From Panopea generosa (lineage: Eukaryota > Mollusca > Bivalvia > Adapedonta > Hiatellidae), in assembly GCA_029582155.1 (NCBI GenBank), contig CM055901.1, forward strand, positions 25,825,657 through 25,889,656: DNA of 64,000 nt, given 5' to 3'. How positions within the stretch are numbered: position 1 is the stretch's first letter; every line of letters starts with the position of its first letter. Below, piece after piece: positions 57,988-64,000 of this stretch. The notes beneath the pieces are model-generated. The model was not told the DNA's origin. It saw nothing but the letters and a program-made list of their open reading frames with translations, and ran no database searches. The translations under genes and the position numbers were made by a program.

Positions 57988-59816
57988 CTAAAATAGTGAA
58001 TAAGTGTTATTGAACGAATGACGGACAATAGATTTTAGTTCCAAACATGAAATATGAGATTTTTTTTACGATTGTCCGACAGACAATATCTGTCTAAAAT
58101 GATGGTTATACAAGAATGAGATTGTTTATGAATAGTATATAATTAAAACTAATACATATACTGATAAACAACAACGCTCTAAAAATGTGTTTTTAATCTT
58201 GATTTATTTAGTGTTATCTGTTAAATCCACATTTTTACGACTCCAATCAAAGGCGTGTGTTATTGGTGAGGTAATAAAAACATGAACGGTAACTTGTAAT
58301 ATTTATTTCTGATATTGCCTTAAGCTCGAATAGTTTAAATACTGGCTTCGTTAAATTCTATTCATAGGAAAACATGACCAAAGAATTCTTTAAAAACCGT
58401 CTTGGATAAAGGATTATTTTTATTGAGACCATTCACCAAAATTGATGGTCCAATAACATGTATCAAGACATGATGCATCCAGGGCTTCTGTTACCTTGTT
58501 TAAAAGGAGCCGAAATTCGGCTACCGCATAATTAAAATATATTGTGTTTTCCAAATCAAGGCCCAAAAAGGTACAATTTTGTTATATTAATTCAGTGGAT
58601 AAAACACTGGACATAATGTTAAAGTAAATATCTGATATAAAATGGTTAGAACATTATCCTGACAGTGTTACTCTTTATTTTCCAGTTCGTTAAAGCCTTA
58701 AATATCCCAAATGCCTCTCAATCTGGCTGTTTCCCCCTAATATCGAAGACTTGAACCTCTTCCCAATTTCCAGGGAAAAGACTGGTAATCAAACATGACA
58801 TATGTATCTTAAATCACAAACAGAGATGTGTGGTATCCAAACATGAAATACATGAACTGTAGACCGATCTGAAAGGTATTTGTATATTGAGGTTCATCGA
58901 AGCAGTATATGAAATATAACGTTTACATTGTTGGAATTACCCGCTAAAATGAATGGCATCCAAATATAAAATATGTATTTGAGATTGTATACAATGGTGA
59001 ATAAATAGTATGCAAACATGAGATACGTATTTGAGGTTACTTATTGAAGGGTGATATCGAAATATAAAATATAGTGTTGGTATGTCATATACGTGGTATA
59101 TATTTGAATGTGTTTATCTGTATAGACGATATAAAATTTTGAAATATGTATCATCGATATGGATTGTGTCTTATTATGAAATATTTAACAGAGATGGACG
59201 GTTTCCATTATGAAATAAGGGATTATCATTATCAATATTGTCAATATAACGACATAACATATAAGACTGATGTGACTTGATATACTATCATAAACAATAC
59301 GAAGGGATTGGCGCCCATAATTGAAACAATCAATGTAAATGAATTAAAGTAAAAAAACTAAAAAAACACGCTTTCTCAAATACTACGAGCTTATATTAAT
59401 GATCTTATGACTTTATCAAAAAAATAGTACTAGTAACAGCCTTTTCAATAAACATGTGGTTAAAATAATATTACCTCATCAGTTGTAAGCAGCATGCTTG
59501 TGATTCCAGCATAATCGTCAGGTTTCCAAGACATTTTGTCTTCCATCCAAACAGCTGTTAAGTAACCCACAGTATTCATTTCACCTTTCAGTTCATCTAG
59601 ATCATTTAGATTAGTCAGATGGAATGTTAAATTTACAGTTAGTGGACTAGAACAACCGATGCAAGGGCGAATATATTTTGCATAGTTTGATAGTAAAACC
59701 TCGTGTAAGTCCATGGTTTTGTTTAAAACAAGAGATGTACGTGCAATTCCAAACAATGAAGCAAACAGAACATACCCTTCAAGCCACATTGTTATTCTCA
59801 TCCGTGAATAGCCCAT
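57037..59816 (-). CDS. Receptor gene C: Cys-loop (nAChR-like) subunit, 430 aa
   Basis: Complete two-exon gene on the minus strand (59816-59475, then 57987-57037) with a 1.49-kb intron at the shared position. Signal or anchor about 1-27 if the first Met is used (Met6 and Met10 are alternatives); LNKTMDLH; CIGC at residues 52-55; WKPDDYAG, closest of the three to the nicotinic WNPxDYGG; Cys-loop CMFNIYKFPFDTQNC; loop B SWSN; TM2 ERISYAITVLLSFAVFTTLV with Glu -1', Leu 9' and Asp 20'; short intracellular loop with basic RKLTGLVFPCRYGQLKDQK; TM4 FVGCSIYYLAVSL. Loop A Tyr (LLGNPS) and vicinal Cys (HESNQLS) are missing. Its first exon is very close to that of gene B (NYAKYIRPCIGC), so B and C are the youngest pair. 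Confidence 0.95.
57988..59474 (-). other. Receptor C intron
   Basis: 1487 bp, GT-AG. AT-rich, no recognised element. It is about four times longer than the corresponding introns of A (374 bp) and B (422 bp). Confidence 0.85.
59475..59816 (-). CDS. Receptor C exon 1
   Basis: MGYSRMRITMWLEGYVLFAS opens the leader; the exon ends LLTTDE|GTAATA, 114 codons, phase 0. Frame beyond the donor is read-through. Confidence 0.92.
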
Positions 59817-60666
59817 GAAAATGGAAACAACTTTTTATCCCACGAGGCAAAGCACTATTACGTGGTTTGTATTGTTCACAAGTCTCGCTAAATTATGTGA
59901 TGTCCTGATTATCATTGATGTTTTAAAAGAGTTGAGCTCAGATTATTGAATATCATCAAGTGTATTGACATTACCACCATTAATTAAAACATTTCATTTA
60001 GAGACGTGATTACCCTATCGACATACCATTGTTTGTTAGTTCCATTATGTCATTGACGCACTCGGATGCGCGATCAGCTATTATGATAATATTTCAAAGA
60101 GGTTTTTGTTTAAAGAACATTATGAAGTTAATGATTTTACGAGAATCGGTTGACACAGTTCTAGTTGATAAATTGATTAGGATGAGTTGCTACTAGAATA
60201 AATATTTCAGGTTCAGAACCCAGAACATATATCATTTTGACTGTTTCTTTTGTCGTTTTTAACCTTGTTCACGTGTTCTGTAAATAGTTTCGTTTTACAT
60301 TGTTTCCCCAAAAAAATCGGTCAGCATAAACTGTAGGATTTACGACGTGTTTAAATGAATATACTAGGTCAACTCACACAAACAGAAAAAAATTGATTAG
60401 CAACGACCACGACATATTTGGAGAAAAAAAAACACAACAACAAACGAGAGTGTTGGATCAGAATGTTTACTGTTACTATATCTAAATTTTTCTTTTGCCA
60501 TGTCATGTACTGTTAAGTTTAAAAGTTCATGCATTGTGTTTATTGTTATAAGCATTAATTATTAATACCACTTACTAGCTGTATACACCTCAGGCAGCTC
60601 TGCTATTGTGATAGTGATAAAGGGAGAATTACATCCTGTACTACTATTCAATCTCGTTTTCATTAG
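59817..60666. other. 5' flank of receptor C, end of the giant intron
   Basis: No recognisable element. An open frame starting at 60608 owes its first residues to intron read-through into the CTL exon at 60667. Confidence 0.5.
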
Positions 60667-60787
60667 GTATTCCTGGCATTCACTAAATACAGCCTTCCAA
60701 GTACTCCCAGACAATCAGCAAACAGACGAGGCATCACAGAGTGTTAAATCATGGCTCATCTACTCGTGCATTACAACCGGCATAACG
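60667..60787 (+). CDS. CTL1-like exon: loop and start of TM4
   Basis: Acceptor TTCATTAG, donor ATAACG|GTATGT. The first base completes the Trp codon split across the 32.9-kb intron. It then reads YSWHSLNTAFQVLPDNQQTD and SVKSWLIYSCITTGIT, 40 codons. Alignment with CTL1 continues directly from the exon at 27593-27765, which shows both belong to one gene. Confidence 0.9.
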
Positions 60788-62087
60788 GTATGTATGACTA
60801 GTTATTCCATACCTGTACGTGTAAAGCCAATCACTTACTCCAGATGTTACCACGTGAGCACACAATATGTAGAAGATCATTCGATCCAATATATTTTAAA
60901 TTGTACAGTTCAAAATTCAAGATGGTGATTTAAAAAAAAAGGAAATAAATTTAGTAGAAATTACGATAAAACAAACAACTGACAAAATGTTCCGCATGAC
61001 CATCGAGACTGTGAGAAAATCCAAACTTCATTGGTCTGCCGCTTTGAACTCACAGTTTATTGATTTAAAATGATCTTATTTTTTTTTAATTTTTGATAAA
61101 TTCTTTCAGATTGGGGTAAAGAATAAAAAATCGGAATAAATTGTACTTGTACTATTGCGTGTAAATCATTGTTTTCACAATAAAACATACTCGTACAATA
61201 TATTCCTATATTGTAAGAAACACGGTAAAATAACCTTATACTAGTTAAGCTATATTCTTTATGGTGACAAAATAGTCCAGCGCATCAGTGCGACATGTTG
61301 CTAACTTCATGTGGTTATCTGCTGAAACGTTATGGACAGCAAGTCGAATATCCAAATGAAACATCTGCTCATCCACATCTTAATTAATCAGTTTAAACAC
61401 TAATTTAATAACTATATTTTGGAATTACGAGATGAAGATATGTGGGAAGACTTTTCATGTTTTCTTTAATTGTTCAGTATTTACTTATTGATACAAATTA
61501 CATATTAAATGACCCTCATAAAGTGACTAAATCGAGTACACTACTTTTCTTGGTTGTGTTGTGTGTTTTCAAATGATATATCAGTTGTTGTTTTTAATTT
61601 TATAATTGGCAGGTTAGACCAAAATAAAATTTAAAATTATAATATTTTTGGTGGCGTATCAAATGAGTCACGTGTGTGCCCAGCCTCATTACCTGCGCAC
61701 GTTACCAATAAAGCACGAGAGGAAGTTAGTAAGTATGATACCAGACTAACGGGTTGCATTTTGTTCTTAGAAAGATTCCGAATAGCACGTGCAAGGTCGT
61801 TAAGCAGTGTACATGATGTATACCTTACTTTTGGAATTAGAATTCCACTTTGATTTCAACACACTGATGAAAATATCGCTTTTTGAGACGTTTTGTCACA
61901 CCTGAATTCCAAAATCATTCATATTTTGGATACCTAATATAGGACAAAGGTGCTTTAAACTTAATTTTATCTGTTTAAACATGAATTGCGATTTATTCTA
62001 ATACGCTGTATTTAACAGATAGTATTAGTACTTTATATGTTATTGGCTCATTTTATGTTTAATATAGCATCTTTTATTTTATTTTAG
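60788..62087. other. CTL intron, nothing recognised
   Basis: 1.3 kb AT-rich intron between two CTL exons; no repeat array or coding frame. Confidence 0.55.
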
Positions 62088-62135
62088 GTCATTATCCTCC
62101 TTGTTTTGCTTGTCCTGCGAAAACGAATAGCGCTG
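62088..62135 (+). CDS. CTL1-like exon: end of TM4
   Basis: Acceptor ATTTTAG, donor GCTG|GTAAGT. Sixteen codons, VIILLVLLVLRKRIAL, matching the CTL signature L-x-LRKRI/V-AL after TM4. Later exons are beyond the right edge or in the last 1.8 kb, where only repeat is visible. Confidence 0.9.
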
Positions 62136-62730
62136 GTAAGTTTAAATGATGCTGTTATTCGGGTATTTGAATATAGATGCCAACATAACTTTGTTGTGCA
62201 AACAGGAATATTGACAGAAGATAATACCTAATTTTATCTTAACAAAATTTCAGAAGAGATTGCACGTTGAAATGATCTTTTTATTTGTATTCTGAAAGTT
62301 TTGTCAGTTTAATTGTAAATAATGACAAGCCCCAGAGTAAAGTTGTATTCGTATTTGTACTTTCTTGTTTTAGGAGGAAATACAGCTATACAATGCCTAC
62401 TGCATTCTTTTTGAACTTATTGAATGTCGTGTATATACCGTTTTATGTACGTTGTTCCCTTGTATTTTACCCGTATAGTATTAAATAATAATTAGTTGAT
62501 ATTCATTTGTGTATCTGTTTTGTAATGACGTCATTCGTGATTATTTTTATATTTCGGCATACCAAATAATATAAAGAAAGTTAAGATTATTATAATATTT
62601 TAACATTTTTTGTAAAAATAAACTCGTGAAAGAATGTTGGTTCGTATATGAAAAGAATTAGAATAGTTTAATTCCCAAATTATCATCATGATATAAAATA
62701 AAAATGGTCACGAAAAATGTACATTACCAT
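62136..62730. other. CTL intron, nothing recognised
   Basis: AT-rich sequence between the last visible CTL exon and the terminal satellite. Confidence 0.5.
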
Positions 62731-62734
62731 GCTT

Positions 62735-64000
62735 GTTTTAGTGTACGTTACTGTGCTTGTTTTAGTGTACGTTACCGTGCTTTTTAAATTGCACGTTACC
62801 GTGTTTGTTGTAGTGTAAGTTACCATGCTTGTTTTAGTGTATGTTACTGTGCTTGTTTTAGTGTATGTTACCGTGCTTTTTAAATTGCACGTTACCGTGT
62901 TTGTTGTAGTGTAAGTTACCATGCTTGTTTTAGTGTATGGTACTGTGCTTGTTTAAGTGTACGTTACCGTGCTTTTTAAATTGCACGTTACCGTGTTTGT
63001 TGTAGTGTTAGTTACCATGCTTGTTTTAGTGTACGTTACTGTGCTTGTTTTAGTGTACGTTACCGTGCTTTTTAAATTGCACGTTATCATGTTTGTTGAA
63101 GTGTAAGTTACCATGCTTGTTTTAGTGTACGTTACTGTGCTTGTTTAAGTGTACGTTACCGTGCTTTTTAAATTGCATGTTACCGTGTTTGTTGTAGTGT
63201 AAGTTACCATGCTTGTTTAAGTGTACATTACTGTGCTTGTTTTAGTGTACGTTACCTTGCTTTTTAAATTGCACATTACCGTGTTTGTTGTAGTGTAAGT
63301 AACCATGCTTGTTTAAGTGTACATTACTGTGCTTGTTTTAGTATATGTTACCGTGCTTTTTAAATTGCATGTTACCATGTTTGTTGTAGTGTAAGTTACC
63401 AAGCTTGTTTTAGTGTACATTACCATGCTTTTTAAATTGCACGTTACCGTGTTTGTTGTAGTGTAAGTTACCACGCTTGTTTTAGTGTATTATACCATGC
63501 CTGTTTTAGTGTACGTTACCATGCTTGTTTTATTGTATGATACTGTGCTTGTTTTAGTGTACGATACTGTGCCTGTTGTAGTGTAAGTTACCATGATTGT
63601 TTAAGTGTACAATACCATGCCTGTTGTAGTGTAAGTTATCATGCTTGTTTTAGTGTACGATACCGTGCCTGTTGTAGTGTAAGTTACCATGATTGTTTTA
63701 GTGTACGATACCGTGCCTGTTGTAGTGTAAGTTATCGTGCTTGTTTTAGTGTACGATACCATGCTTGTTTTAGTGTAAGATACCGTGTCTGTTTTAGTGT
63801 ACGTTACCATGCTTTTTTTAGTGTACGATACCATGCCTGTTTTAGTGTACTATACCATGCTTGTTTTAGTGTATGCTACCGTGCCTGTTTTAGTGAACAT
63901 TACCATGCTTATTTTAGTGTACCATACCATGTCTGTTTTAGTGTACGTAACTATGCTTTTAGTGTACATTACCATGCTTGTTTTAGTGTATGTTACCATG
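62735..64000. repeat. 24-bp satellite with 96-bp higher-order unit
   Basis: Over 50 units of 24 bp of the type CATGCTTGTTTTAGTGTACG-TTAC. From about 62740 to 63470 four variants alternate in order (CATGCTTGTTTTAG; TGTGCTTGTTTTAG; CGTGCTTTTTAAATTGCACG; CGTGTTTGTTGTAGTGTAAG), a 96-bp period. From about 63470 to the edge the array is monomeric. It continues past the window. Open frames on the minus strand are repeat translations. Confidence 0.96.

Larger units (their letters stand above)
27766..60666 (+). other. 32.9-kb intron of the CTL1-like gene, hosting three genes
   Basis: Bounded by donor TGCTG|GTGAGC and acceptor TTCATTAG|G, with the split Trp codon restored across it. It contains receptor genes A, B and C, at least five LINE fragments, a Tc1/mariner remnant, a TIR element and four tandem arrays. 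Confidence 0.88.
16585..64000 (+). other. Choline transporter-like gene (SLC44A1/CTL1-like), central part
   Basis: Gene-level entry. Eight exons (16585-16695, 18022-18164, 19380-19607, 20031-20063, 20232-20346, 27593-27765, 60667-60787, 62088-62135) join without a stop into 324 codons; every junction is GT-AG and every phase fits. The family are multi-pass plasma-membrane and mitochondrial choline transporters. Seen in order: NRECRD just before TM1, GVDSWGN after TM1 (CTL1 has GYDSYGN), a cysteine-bearing extracellular loop, NRCVPES, TM2 and TM3 (MMRFLAGVIVWTL), then TM4 ending LRKRIAL (CTL1 has MRKRVAL). The initiator exon and the C-terminal half are not in view. The intron 27766-60666 contains three receptor genes. 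Confidence 0.93.

Noticed and set aside
32944..59665. Anion-selective (GABA/glycine-type) receptor assignment for genes A-C
   Set aside because: The region before TM2 has S-G-E-R with Glu at -1' and no Pro-Ala insertion, which is the cation-channel form.
62686..63834. Minus-strand frames with Thr-rich 8-residue repeats
   Set aside because: 24-bp satellite read in frame; the start codons are inside the repeat and both strands are repetitive.

Overview
The window reads as a piece of an animal nuclear genome, most likely a bivalve mollusc. It is AT-rich, its genes are split by GT-AG introns, and it is crowded with tRNA-derived SINEs, decayed LINEs, foldback MITEs and short-unit satellites. The protein evidence is lophotrochozoan in character: a local expansion of divergent Cys-loop receptor subunits of the kind known to be amplified in bivalves. 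The assignment to bivalves is inference; no species is claimed.

Layout. (1) 569-4070 (+): the last five recognised coding exons of MUTYH, the adenine DNA glycosylase that removes A opposite 8-oxoguanine. They cover the C-terminal NUDIX-like recognition domain with its FSH motif and a terminal PCNA-binding box. A piggyBac-like MITE and a SINE-within-a-SINE sit in its introns. (2) 4.1-16.5 kb: no host gene seen; SINE pieces, degenerate tandem repeats, a decayed LINE (9.86-11.64 kb), a 58-bp satellite (13.24-15.58 kb) directly followed by a 32-bp satellite (15.58-16.5 kb). (3) 16585 to beyond the right edge (+): eight exons of a choline transporter-like gene closest to SLC44A1/CTL1. The reading frame is continuous across all eight (972 nt, 324 codons) and they encode TM1, the large extracellular loop and TM2-TM4; both gene ends lie outside what I can see. 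(4) Its intron of 32.9 kb (27766-60666) holds three complete two-exon genes for pentameric ligand-gated ion channel subunits: A at 32801-34488 (+), B at 47228-48936 (-) and C at 57037-59816 (-).

How the genes relate. The three receptors are paralogues with one intron at the same place and phase, a conserved extra CxxC near the N-terminus, a canonical 13-residue Cys-loop and a nicotinic-type cation pore. They lack the loop A tyrosine and the vicinal cysteines of loop C that bind acetylcholine in classic alpha subunits. Finding them inside a choline transporter gene is suggestive because choline is the precursor and breakdown product of acetylcholine, but a functional link is only inference. 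A broken duplicate of the 3' end of gene C, now split by a 4.3-kb nested transposon complex, shows the cluster has been duplicating.

The remainder of the giant intron is mobile and repetitive DNA: a nearly full-length CR1/L2-like LINE (coiled coil, SGNH-esterase-like segment, CCHC knuckle, APE endonuclease, RT) inserted into a 37-bp tandem array; a LINE carrying a SINE, an antisense LINE and a TIR element; a Tc1/mariner remnant; and a 39-bp array. The right edge is a 24-bp satellite with a four-unit (96-bp) higher-order period.
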